NCBI RefSeq assembly: GCF_003019815.1
Contig: NZ_CP027773.1
Coordinates: 2,553,001 to 2,617,000 of the forward strand
DNA from: Variovorax sp. PMC12
GTDB taxonomy: Bacteria > Pseudomonadota > Gammaproteobacteria > Burkholderiales > Burkholderiaceae_C
Length of the DNA stretch: 64,000 nt
Direction: 5' to 3'
The position numbers and the translations under genes were made by a program. The notes under the pieces are model-generated. The model saw only the letters and a list, made by a program, of their open reading frames with translations, searched no databases and was not told where the DNA came from. Below are positions 51,222 through 57,713 of the stretch, piece after piece (position 1 is the stretch's first letter; every line of letters starts with the position of its first letter).

Positions 51222-52124
51222 TCAGGCCGGGAACACGCCGGTGGAGAGGTAGCGGTCGCCGCGGTCGCAGACCACGAACACGATGGTCGCGTTCTCGACC
51301 GTCTTCGACACCTCGAGTGCGGCCCAGAGCGCGCCGGCAGCCGAGATGCCGCCGAAGATGCCCTCTTCGCGCGCAAGGCGGCGGCACATTTCTTCGGCGT
51401 CGTCCTGGCTCACGCTGATTTCCTGGTCGACCCGGCTCGGATCGAAGATCTTCGGCATGTATTCGGCCGGCCATTTGCGGATGCCCGGAATGCGCGAGCC
51501 TTCGGCCGGTTGCGCGCCGACGATGCGGATGGCGGGGTTCTTCTCTTTCAGGAAGCGCGAAACGCCGGTGATGGTGCCCGTGGTGCCCATCGCGCTCACG
51601 AAGTGGGTGACCTTGCCCTTGGTGTCGGCCCAGATCTCGGGGCCCGTGGTCTCATAGTGGATGCGCGGGTTGTCGGGGTTGGCGAACTGGTCGAGCACCC
51701 GGCCCTTGCCCTGCGCGACCATCTGCTCGGCGAGATCGCGCGCATATTCCATGCCGCCGCTCTTGGGCGTGAGCACCAGTTCGGCGCCGAAAGCCTTCAT
51801 GGTCTGGGCACGCTCGACGGAGAGGTCCTCCGGCATGATCAGCACCATTCGGTAACCCTTGATGGCCGCGGCCATGGCCAGCGCGATGCCTGTGTTGCCG
51901 GAGGTGGCTTCGATCAGCGTGTCGCCGGGCTTGATTTCACCGCGCTCCTCGGCGCGCTTGATCATCGAGAGGGCCGGCCGGTCTTTCACCGAGCCTGCCG
52001 GATTGTTGCCTTCCAGCTTGCCGAGAATCACGTTGCCACGCTTGGCATTTTCTGCGGCATGGATGCGTTGCAGGGCGACCAGGGGGGTCTTGCCGATGGC
52101 ATCTTCGATCGTCGGATAATTCAT
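51222..52124 (-). CDS. cysM: Cysteine synthase B (O-acetylserine/O-phosphoserine sulfhydrylase)
   Basis: A 300-residue PLP enzyme that makes cysteine from O-acetylserine and sulfide or thiosulfate. The PLP Lys is in GNNPAGSVKDRPA, the phosphate loop SGNTGIALA and the substrate loop MGTTGTITG are present, and GRDIGISAAGA-like GGISAAGALWAA follows. The shorter CysM-type length and the KWPAEYMPKIFD loop favour CysM over CysK. I use the ATG at 52124; an ATG three codons earlier is possible. It is divergent from tRNA-Leu, 42 bp apart. Confidence 0.93.
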   Translation of the reverse strand: MNYPTIEDAIGKTPLVALQRIHAAENAKRGNVILGKLEGNNPAGSVKDRPALSMIKRAEERGEIKPGDTLIEATSGNTGIALAMAAAIKGYRMVLIMPEDLSVERAQTMKAFGAELVLTPKSGGMEYARDLAEQMVAQGKGRVLDQFANPDNPRIHYETTGPEIWADTKGKVTHFVSAMGTTGTITGVSRFLKEKNPAIRIVGAQPAEGSRIPGIRKWPAEYMPKIFDPSRVDQEISVSQDDAEEMCRRLAREEGIFGGISAAGALWAALEVSKTVENATIVFVVCDRGDRYLSTGVFPA

Positions 52125-52166
52125 GGCAGCCACTGTGCCATAATTTTGGGCTTCGTTCAGAACCCT

Positions 52167-52251
52167 GCCCGGGTGGTGAAATTGGTAGACGCAGGGGACT
52201 CAAAATCCCCCACCGAAAGGTGTGCCGGTTCGATTCCGGCCCCGGGCACCA
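52167..52251 (+). tRNA. tRNA-Leu (anticodon CAA)
   Basis: An 85-nt tRNA with encoded CCA. The acceptor stem is GCCCGGG/CCCGGGC and the discriminator is A. The anticodon stem GGGGA/TCCCC carries the loop CTCAAAA (anticodon CAA, codon UUG). A long variable arm (CACCGAAAGGTG) identifies a class II leucine tRNA. The T-arm is GCCGGTTCGATTCCGGC. Prophage-like genes begin directly downstream, so its 3' end is a likely integration site. Confidence 0.97.
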
Positions 52252-52300
52252 CATATTCTCAGGCGTCGCGCGCGAAGCCACTGCTAACAAAAAGCAAAGT

Positions 52301-52330
52301 GTTCCGCATCCGTTCCGCGACACGTTCCGC
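52301..52330 (+). repeat. Three GTTCCGC direct repeats
   Basis: GTTCCGC occurs at 52301-52307, 52312-52318 and 52324-52330, spaced 11 and 12 bp, about one helical turn apart. They lie between the tRNA and the first island gene. They might bind a phage protein (excisionase or repressor) or be chance. Confidence 0.45.
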
Positions 52331-52342
52331 TTTTCTTTCCAA

Positions 52343-52648
52343 ATGAAGGTCTCCGAACTGCTCGGCACCGAGCTTGATCGCTGGGTGGCCAAGGCCGACA
52401 ACAAGAAGTTCGACGAGGAATTCCACCCCTCCACTGACTGGGCGACCGGCGGCCCGATCATCGAGCGCGAGGGCATCCATACAGCTCCCATGCCTGCAAA
52501 GGGTTCAACCTGGTGCGCGATCGCCGTAGGGCGCCTGACCGTGCGTGCCAACGGAGGCACTGGTGGCGGCTGGATCGAGGGGCCAACGCCGTTGGCGGCG
52601 GCGATGCGGGCCTACGTCGTTTCCAAGTTCGGATACGAGGTGGCTTAG
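52343..52648 (+). CDS. Phage NinX-like (DUF2591) protein
   Basis: A 101-residue protein matching the phage NinX/DUF2591 pattern: MKVSELLGTELDRWVAKADN at the start, a middle GPIIEREGIHT, and a C-terminal GPTPLAAAMRAYVVSKFGYEV. NinX is a small protein of lambdoid phages with unknown molecular function. It is the first gene after tRNA-Leu. Its stop overlaps the convergent SRAP gene by 4 bp. A related domain occurs fused to a repressor at 56297-56878. Confidence 0.82.
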   Translation: MKVSELLGTELDRWVAKADNKKFDEEFHPSTDWATGGPIIEREGIHTAPMPAKGSTWCAIAVGRLTVRANGGTGGGWIEGPTPLAAAMRAYVVSKFGYEVA

Positions 52649-53316
52649 GCGGGGATCGGGCCCGCCTCGAACAACTCCACTGCCGGCAGCCGCAGCAGCT
52701 TCTTCGCCTCCTCCATCGTGCCGGCCAGCCACAGATCGACGTCGCCCAGTTCGATAGGGATCACGCTCCGCTTGTCCTGTTGGTCAGGCGGCAGCTTCGG
52801 ATCTGGCTTGTGCATCCGGTTCATCAGCGGGTGTGCGTCTGCGTTCAAGGTCAGCATCGTGTAGCTCTCGTGCACCTCGCCCGTCGCCTTGTCGGTCCAG
52901 GTGTTCCACAGACCGGCCAGGCCCCACGGCGTGCCGTCGACTCGGCGGAACTGCCACCACTGGTTCTTCCCCGTCTCCCAGTTGGGCTCCATGAAGCTGG
53001 CGGCCGGGATGATGCAGCGCTGCCCGCGCTTCCACGGATCCTTGTAGCTGGCCTTCTGCTCCAGCTCCTCGCTACGCGCGTTGTTCGTTGGGAACTTGAG
53101 CTTCGGCTCCTTGGCGAACCAGGGGATCAGCCCCCACTGCCCCACGACCAGTTCGCGCTCGTAGCCTGTCTCATCGCGCGCGCGACGGATGAATGGCGCC
53201 TGCGTCCGCGGGAAGACGCTGATCGCAGGCAGCAATGGCCGTCGGCTGCGCCGTTCGTCGATACGCCAGTAGCGCTCTGCCTCGGCGGATTCAGGGGTCC
53301 GATATTGGTTACACAT
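52645..53316 (-). CDS. SOS response-associated peptidase (SRAP/YedK/HMCES family), phage variant
   Basis: A 223-residue SRAP protein. Family members crosslink to abasic sites in single-stranded DNA through Cys2 after the initiator Met is removed. The start is MCNQYRTP instead of the usual MCGRY. NARSEELEQ carries the conserved Asn, IIPAASFMEP the Glu and MNRMHKP a probable His. This variant is common in prophages. The ATG at 53316 has AAAGGA upstream. A perfect LexA box 89 bp before the start indicates SOS control. Confidence 0.9.
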   Translation of the reverse strand: MCNQYRTPESAEAERYWRIDERRSRRPLLPAISVFPRTQAPFIRRARDETGYERELVVGQWGLIPWFAKEPKLKFPTNNARSEELEQKASYKDPWKRGQRCIIPAASFMEPNWETGKNQWWQFRRVDGTPWGLAGLWNTWTDKATGEVHESYTMLTLNADAHPLMNRMHKPDPKLPPDQQDKRSVIPIELGDVDLWLAGTMEEAKKLLRLPAVELFEAGPIPA

Positions 53317-53404
53317 GCTCTTTTTTTCCTTTCGGGAGCCGGTCTGGCCGATGTCACATTCTGCGACCTCACGACCGATTGACGCTGCGTCCTGACCGGA
53401 GAGA

Positions 53405-53424
53405 TACTGTATTTCCATACAGTA
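53405..53424. promoter_or_regulatory. LexA box (SOS operator)
   Basis: TACTGTATTTCCATACAGTA is an almost perfect 20-bp palindrome with the canonical CTGT-N8-ACAG core of LexA operators. It lies between the divergent SRAP gene (start 53316) and the small gene starting at 53440, 15 bp before the latter's ATG. It probably represses both until DNA damage. Confidence 0.9.
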
Positions 53425-53439
53425 TTTTAGGAGCTTTCG

Positions 53440-53682
53440 ATGTCACCCCCTTCCGCCGCCAACCCACCACCGATCCTTTCATTCGCGGCGGAGGTCAAGT
53501 TCCGCCTGCTCGCCGCCGAGGTCGGGCTCGTGGAAGAAGGCGGGCAGCTGTCGCAGGCGCAACTGGACTTTGCCCAGGGCGTGGCCGAGCTGTGCGCGGC
53601 CGTGGGTGACCAGTTCCGCAGCTCGAGCGCCTCCAGTGCTGGCGACCTGATCCGCGCCTACTATGGTCCCGTGCCGTTCTGA
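53440..53682 (+). CDS. Small hypothetical protein, probable SOS-controlled
   Basis: An 80-residue soluble protein with no recognised domain. The start is proline-rich (PPSAANPPPILSFAAEV), and the rest is predicted helical (LLAAEVGLVEEGGQLSQAQL). It has a good ribosome site (TAGGAGCTTTCG) and lies directly after the LexA box. The position suggests a phage or SOS role, but none can be named. Confidence 0.7.
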   Translation: MSPPSAANPPPILSFAAEVKFRLLAAEVGLVEEGGQLSQAQLDFAQGVAELCAAVGDQFRSSSASSAGDLIRAYYGPVPF

Positions 53683-53700
53683 GGCAGCTAGGAAGCAGCC

Positions 53701-54009
53701 ATGAAAGACGTCGAGTTTTTCAACTTCATGATGCCGCCAAGCATCTGGAACAAGAAGCCGAGCCCCTCGCGTTTCAAGATGGACATCGAATACGCGGCGA
53801 AGACCTACCCAGGCGCCACGCCCATTCTCAGCACGCGGGAGATCCGGGAAATTCCGGAGACGGAGGCCGATCACGCAGAGCGTGCAAAGTACATCTGCGG
53901 GTACAGCAAAGGCGGAATGACCTCCGAGGAGATTTTTGCAACCTGGCGCCAGGTAAAGAGTCAGGCGCCGAATGCCGGCAGCGACAATCCGCCCCATGAG
54001 CCAAGCTGA
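53701..54009 (+). CDS. Hypothetical phage-type protein
   Basis: A 102-residue protein, rich in charged residues, without signal or membrane segments. AGGAAG precedes the ATG. It begins 18 bp after the previous stop and overlaps the next small gene by 14 bp, giving a compact phage-like operon. The C-terminal part (SKGGMTSEEIFATWRQVK) looks helical. No family recognised. Confidence 0.68.
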   Translation: MKDVEFFNFMMPPSIWNKKPSPSRFKMDIEYAAKTYPGATPILSTREIREIPETEADHAERAKYICGYSKGGMTSEEIFATWRQVKSQAPNAGSDNPPHEPS

Positions 54010-54214
54010 CATCTTCCCCACCGACACCACCACTCTCTATACGCCAGCCTGGTACAGCGACAAGGTCCGCGAAGAACTCGAGCTGCCGCTGGCGCCAGGC
54101 GACTACAAGGTCACGCCGGGCGAGCGCTGGACGGTCACGTCTCTGAAGGACGGCGCGACGGTCTACAGCGGGATTGGCCCGGTCGAGATCCTGCGTTCGC
54201 GTGCGAAGGCCTGA
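53996..54214 (+). CDS. Hypothetical small protein
   Basis: A 72-residue protein. WYSDKVREELELPLAPGDYK and ERWTVTSLKDGATVYSG suggest a small beta-rich fold. The ATG at 53996 overlaps the previous gene by 14 bp; an in-frame ATG at 53972 is possible. No family recognised; likely part of the phage early or accessory operon. Confidence 0.55.
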   Translation: MSQADIFPTDTTTLYTPAWYSDKVREELELPLAPGDYKVTPGERWTVTSLKDGATVYSGIGPVEILRSRAKA

Positions 54215-54218
54215 AGCG

Positions 54219-54464
54219 ATGTCCAACCTCTTCATTTCCATGACCGAAGCAGTCATCAGACACTGGAAGGCGAACGACAACGCATACCCGAAGAAATTTG
54301 TTCTCGCGCCCGAACAGCACAAGGGCTACGTGGCGTCACGCCGCGCTGGGATTGGTGGACCAAAGGCCGACGTGAGCGAGCACATGGGCGTGCCCGTTGA
54401 GGTCGTAGAAGGCTCGCCGGGCGTGATGGTGGCCGCCGACGGCACCGAGGTGTCGCTGCAATGA
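54219..54464 (+). CDS. Hypothetical small protein
   Basis: An 81-residue protein beginning 4 bp after the previous stop, with GAAGG upstream. FVLAPEQHKGYVASRRAGIG and a C-terminal PGVMVAADGTEVSLQ suggest a compact alpha/beta protein. Its stop overlaps the nuclease start by 4 bp (ATGA). Function unknown. Confidence 0.62.
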   Translation: MSNLFISMTEAVIRHWKANDNAYPKKFVLAPEQHKGYVASRRAGIGGPKADVSEHMGVPVEVVEGSPGVMVAADGTEVSLQ

Positions 54465-55006
54465 AGGTGCGGCGCTTCATCCTGCTGGCCGGCTTGCTCG
54501 TGCCGCTGCTGGCCGCGGCCGAGCCGCGCACCTGCCTGGTGGTTGGCGTCAGCGACGGCGACACCCTGACCGCGCGCTGCGGCACGGTCGGCAACTACGA
54601 GCAGATCAAGGTGCGCTTCAACGGCATCGACGCGCCTGAGAAGAAGCAGCCGTTCGGCGAGCGAGCAAAGCAGGCGCTGTCCGATCTCGTCTACATGAAG
54701 GAGGCTGCGCTCGATTGCCCGAAGACCGACCGCTACGGCCGCAGCGTCTGCCGCGTGATGGTGGCGCCAGCCTCGGCGCCGTCCGGGCCGAAGACTCTTG
54801 ATGCTGGCCTGGCCATGATCACAGTCGGGATGGCGTGGTGGTATCGAACTTACGCACGCGAGCAGACGCCGCAGGAACGCGGGCAATATGAGTTCGCGGA
54901 GACCGAGGCGCGGGCCAAACGCGCGGGCCTGTGGATAGACGCTGCCCCGGTACCGCCGTGGGACTGGCGCAAGGAACGGCACTCGCGACTACAGCGGGCA
55001 GGTTGA
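54461..55006 (+). CDS. Secreted thermonuclease-like (SNase) nuclease
   Basis: A 181-residue protein with a signal peptide (RFILLAGLLVPLLAAAEP) and a staphylococcal-nuclease fold. The calcium-site Asp residues are in VSDGDTLTARC, RFNGIDAPEKKQPFGERAKQ carries the catalytic Arg, and DRYGRSVCRVMV completes the site. It is exported, so it probably degrades external or phage-target DNA. It ends the plus-strand run of small island genes and overlaps the convergent pilin gene by 18 bp. Confidence 0.88.
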   Translation: MKVRRFILLAGLLVPLLAAAEPRTCLVVGVSDGDTLTARCGTVGNYEQIKVRFNGIDAPEKKQPFGERAKQALSDLVYMKEAALDCPKTDRYGRSVCRVMVAPASAPSGPKTLDAGLAMITVGMAWWYRTYAREQTPQERGQYEFAETEARAKRAGLWIDAAPVPPWDWRKERHSRLQRAG

Positions 55007-55489
55007 GTTGGCGTACTTGGGGTCGATGTTGGCAGAACGGCAACTCCAACTTCCGGTGGGCTCGCGAGTCCATGTGATGGTGCTGGCGGGAGCCCCTTGC
55101 AACGGAGACCCGGCTGCGTTTCCCAAAGTGGCCACTATTGTGGAAAACTCGATAGCCGACAGGCTCACCTGCGGCACCCCAGTTCCGCTCGACGTCCAGG
55201 TCTCAGCGATGGCGGGAGCCGAATTGCCTGCAGTTGCTTGAAGACTTGATCCTGTTGCCTGGGGATCGCACTTACCCTGGGAAGCTGCCCCGATCGCAGT
55301 CTTGCCGTTCAGAAGGCACAGCTCCACTATGGGCTTGAGGGTGCCCGCCTCTCCGATGACACGCTGTACCTGTGATCGCAAGACATGGGTTTGATATTGC
55401 GGTATAGCAACAGCCGCCAGCACCCCAACAATCGCTGTGACGATCATCAGTTCAATCAGCGTAAAACCTTGCGAGATTGAGCGGTTCAT
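54989..55489 (-). CDS. Type IV pilin (second of a tandem pair)
   Basis: A 166-residue type IVa prepilin with a short leader, MNRSISQG, before the cleavage and methylation site (G|FTLIELMIVTAIVGVLAA). The conserved hydrophobic helix follows, then a globular domain with two C-terminal Cys (SWSCRSA...STC). It is downstream of the other pilin gene and separated from it by an intrinsic terminator, so read-through or a weak promoter would be needed. The C-terminal domain differs from its neighbour, so it is a diverged paralogue. Confidence 0.88.
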   Translation of the reverse strand: MNRSISQGFTLIELMIVTAIVGVLAAVAIPQYQTHVLRSQVQRVIGEAGTLKPIVELCLLNGKTAIGAASQGKCDPQATGSSLQATAGNSAPAIAETWTSSGTGVPQVSLSAIEFSTIVATLGNAAGSPLQGAPASTITWTREPTGSWSCRSANIDPKYANSTCPL

Positions 55490-55509
55490 GTTGGCCGCGC
55501 TCCTCCAAT

Positions 55510-55532
55510 AAAAAAGCCGCCAAGTGGCGGCT
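55510..55532 (-). terminator. Intrinsic terminator between the two pilin genes
   Basis: On the minus strand AGCCGCC and GGCGGCT form a 7-bp stem around ACTT, followed directly by TTTTTT. It begins about 21 bp after the stop of the first pilin gene. Confidence 0.88.
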
Positions 55533-55553
55533 CTTTGGGTCATGAGAAGCGAA

Positions 55554-56081
55554 TTAAGCGCCGCTGGAAACACAGCCGGCGGGCGTGTACTTCTTCGCAA
55601 CGGTCGTGGCGCAGGTCCAGCTGCCGTTGGCATCACGGTTCCAGCTGAGGGTTTGACCGGTCAGAGCAGCAGAAGACGAGCTGCCGAACGTCGACTTGAG
55701 TTCCACGGTCGGGCCAGCGCCGCTTGCGCCAGCAGTGATCGTCAGCGCGGGAACGCCACCCTTGCCAACTGCCGGAGCTGCACCATTCAGAGTGTTGCCA
55801 TCGTTGTCTTTCAGCAGATTGGATGCGCTGGCTGTACCGCCGCAGGTCGTTGCATCGGTCGCGGCGCCGGTAGACATTTGCCCATTGTTCAAGCAGTCTT
55901 CGACAGGCGTCTTTTGCCCAGCCGTCTCACCCATCACACGGGAAACTTGGGACTTGGCAACGTAAGTTTGGTACTGGGGAATCGCGATGGCGGCCAAGAT
56001 GCCGATGATCGCGACAACGATCATCAGTTCGATCAGGGTGAAGCCGGCTTGTGCGCGGCGAGCGATGGTTCGACGGTTCAT
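55554..56081 (-). CDS. Major-type type IV pilin
   Basis: A 175-residue type IVa prepilin: leader MNRRTIARRAQAG, then FTLIELMIVVAIIGILAAIA with the conserved Glu5, and the helix continuing into QYQTYVAKSQVSRVMGE. The globular domain ends with a disulfide-type Cys pair (GSWTCATTVA...PAGC). A sigma-54-type promoter lies 58-73 bp upstream, and a strong terminator follows, so it is expressed as a monocistronic major pilin. Pilin genes inside a phage-like island are unusual. Confidence 0.92.
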   Translation of the reverse strand: MNRRTIARRAQAGFTLIELMIVVAIIGILAAIAIPQYQTYVAKSQVSRVMGETAGQKTPVEDCLNNGQMSTGAATDATTCGGTASASNLLKDNDGNTLNGAAPAVGKGGVPALTITAGASGAGPTVELKSTFGSSSSAALTGQTLSWNRDANGSWTCATTVAKKYTPAGCVSSGA

Positions 56082-56138
56082 GTGAATCCTCAGAGTTAGT
56101 TGAACGCCGAGGGCTTTCCCCCGGAGCGAGTCTCTAAC

Positions 56139-56154
56139 TGCAGAAGGCATGCCA
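56139..56154 (-). promoter_or_regulatory. Sigma-54 (RpoN) promoter of the pilin gene
   Basis: On the minus strand TGGCATGCCTTCTGCA has the GG-N10-GC spacing of -24/-12 promoters and matches TGGCAC-N5-TTGCA closely. It is placed 58-73 bp upstream of the pilin ATG at 56081. PilR-dependent sigma-54 promoters are standard for major pilin genes. Confidence 0.8.
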
Positions 56155-56296
56155 TCCCCAAAAAACAAATCTCCCGGCTCGAAAGTGCAAAAAAGTTCTC
56201 AAAATCTCTTGCGTGCTGGGCTGAATTGGGCGGCAAGGCCACGATTTGGCGACAATTTGTGTCTCGCGGTAACAAAATTGTCAGCCGCCAGTGCAC

Positions 56297-56878
56297 TTAC
56301 AGAATGATTCGATCGCCGAATTCAGCGATCAAATAGGCCCTCATCGCCGCCTCTAGGTGATTCCGCCCCCACGCCGCACTTGGATAGGCAGCAGGTCTAG
56401 CAACAACACCTTTTTCCATTCGGAGCACTCCGTCGAAGGGGACGCCCGAAGGCACTGTTGTGAAGTGCATATCGAACTCGCTCAGGATCGACCCTGCATG
56501 ACTCCAGTTGCTGCTGTATGCGAGCACGGGCCGGCTGGCCTGTCCTGGGATGAGTATCACTGGTTCGCTGTCCATCCACTCAGGAGAGTGGCGCTGGGCC
56601 TTAGCAACCCAAAAATCCAATTCTCGTCCCGTTAAGTCGGCGAACTTCGGGAGCGTGCCAAGGTCTTCTTTAGGTAGCAATTCCCCAATCAGTTGGTCAA
56701 TGCTCACGCCGAAGAACTGCGACAGCACCTTCAACTCAAAGATGCCTGGCTCTCCCTCGCCCTGTTCCCAACGAATGATCGTTCGTTTTGTAAAGCCCAG
56801 GGCATCGCCAAGCTGCTGCTGGGTGAGGCGCCGGTCATTTCGCAGTTTTTTGATGTTAGGTACGGGGTGTGCTGCCAT
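56297..56878 (-). CDS. XRE-family repressor fused to a NinX-like (DUF2591) domain
   Basis: A 193-residue protein. Residues 7-63 form an XRE/Cro HTH (RRLTQQQLGDALGFTKRTII). A linker is followed by a domain starting near residue 80 (LTGRELDFWVAKAQ) and ending in HLEAAMRAYLIAEFGD, the same start and end pattern as the NinX-like protein at 52343-52648. I recognise no described protein with this arrangement. It may be the island repressor or a separate regulator. It is encoded opposite to the first small-gene run and upstream of the pilins on the same strand. Confidence 0.82.
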   Translation of the reverse strand: MAAHPVPNIKKLRNDRRLTQQQLGDALGFTKRTIIRWEQGEGEPGIFELKVLSQFFGVSIDQLIGELLPKEDLGTLPKFADLTGRELDFWVAKAQRHSPEWMDSEPVILIPGQASRPVLAYSSNWSHAGSILSEFDMHFTTVPSGVPFDGVLRMEKGVVARPAAYPSAAWGRNHLEAAMRAYLIAEFGDRIIL

Positions 56879-56919
56879 CTGCCAAGGATAGCGCCAGCCT
56901 CAGCACTACTGACCGCAGA

Positions 56920-57456
56920 CTACGTCGGGCGAGGTACTACGCCCAGGAGGCCATTCACTGGCTTGCTCAGGTCCCCCTGATCCAGCCATGCGCGCAGGCG
57001 CGCCACTGACACTTCCTTGATGGGCCCGATCTTGAAGTCCGGCGGGAAGTGTTTGCTGTAGGCTTCCTTGGCGGACTGCCTATCGGTGTAACCCAGGAGG
57101 ATTTTGTGCTCGTCGAACTTGCCAGCCGCGTCAACCTGGTCGACGACGAAGGCGCGGAGAGACCGATGGTTCGGGCCGATGTAGACGTCGACCTGCTCAT
57201 CGTCAGCGCCAGTTGTCCGCTTGATGTAGCCGTAGTGGGCATGCATTTGCCGCATCCACGGCGTTCCGTCCTTTCCAACGCCTTTGCGCACCGAACCCTC
57301 AGGAAACTCGACTGTCACGTCCAGGCCCGCGATACGCACGTGGCCCATCTGATAGTTACCCGCGGCCAACTGTGCCTCTGTCGGCTCGGGCAGGGTACTA
57401 AGTGGCGAAGTGGCAGCCTCATGGGCGCCACTGTCTAGGTTTGCGGTGGTGTTCAT
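56920..57456 (-). CDS. Stand-alone phage 'InPase'-type domain protein
   Basis: A 178-residue protein matching the inorganic-pyrophosphatase-like domain found in phage polyvalent proteins: AGNYQMGHVRIAGLDVTVE, EGSVRKGVGKDG, HAHYGYIKRTTGADDEQVDV and VDQVDAAGKFDEHKILLGYT. In most phages this domain is part of very large injected proteins; here it is a separate gene. The start ATG at 57456 is preferred over an upstream frame. Function is inferred only from the domain name. Confidence 0.78.
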   Translation of the reverse strand: MNTTANLDSGAHEAATSPLSTLPEPTEAQLAAGNYQMGHVRIAGLDVTVEFPEGSVRKGVGKDGTPWMRQMHAHYGYIKRTTGADDEQVDVYIGPNHRSLRAFVVDQVDAAGKFDEHKILLGYTDRQSAKEAYSKHFPPDFKIGPIKEVSVARLRAWLDQGDLSKPVNGLLGVVPRPT

Positions 57457-57533
57457 CCTGGCCGCAGTCTCCGCTTCGCCCCAGAGTTCCTCCACCCCTA
57501 CCGGGGGCCGTCCGCTGCTGCTACATTGCGGGT

Positions 57534-57713
57534 ATGGCAAAAGATCCCAAGAACTTCACGGGCGAAGATATGTCGCGCCTGTTGAATGCTGAGGAGCGAC
57601 GCCTGCAGTCCCGCGAGGACTGGAAAGGCTTCAGCTTAGCCACGATGGGCATCGGCGCAGCGCTTTTGTTAGTCATTTGCGTCGGCGCTTACTTCTTCAG
57701 TTTTCTGCCCTGA
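57534..57713 (+). CDS. Small single-span membrane protein
   Basis: A 59-residue protein with a charged N-terminal half (RLLNAEERRLQSREDWKG) and one membrane helix at about residues 36-57 (ATMGIGAALLLVICVGAYFF). It is on the plus strand, opposite the surrounding phage genes, and overlaps the 3' end of the large virion-type gene by 17 bp. It could be a small membrane or lysis accessory protein. No family recognised. Confidence 0.5.
   Translation: MAKDPKNFTGEDMSRLLNAEERRLQSREDWKGFSLATMGIGAALLLVICVGAYFFSFLP

Noticed and set aside
57489..57512. Third copy of repeat family B
   Set aside because: Only a CCCCTACCGGGGG hairpin is shared; the rest of the 88-bp element is missing.
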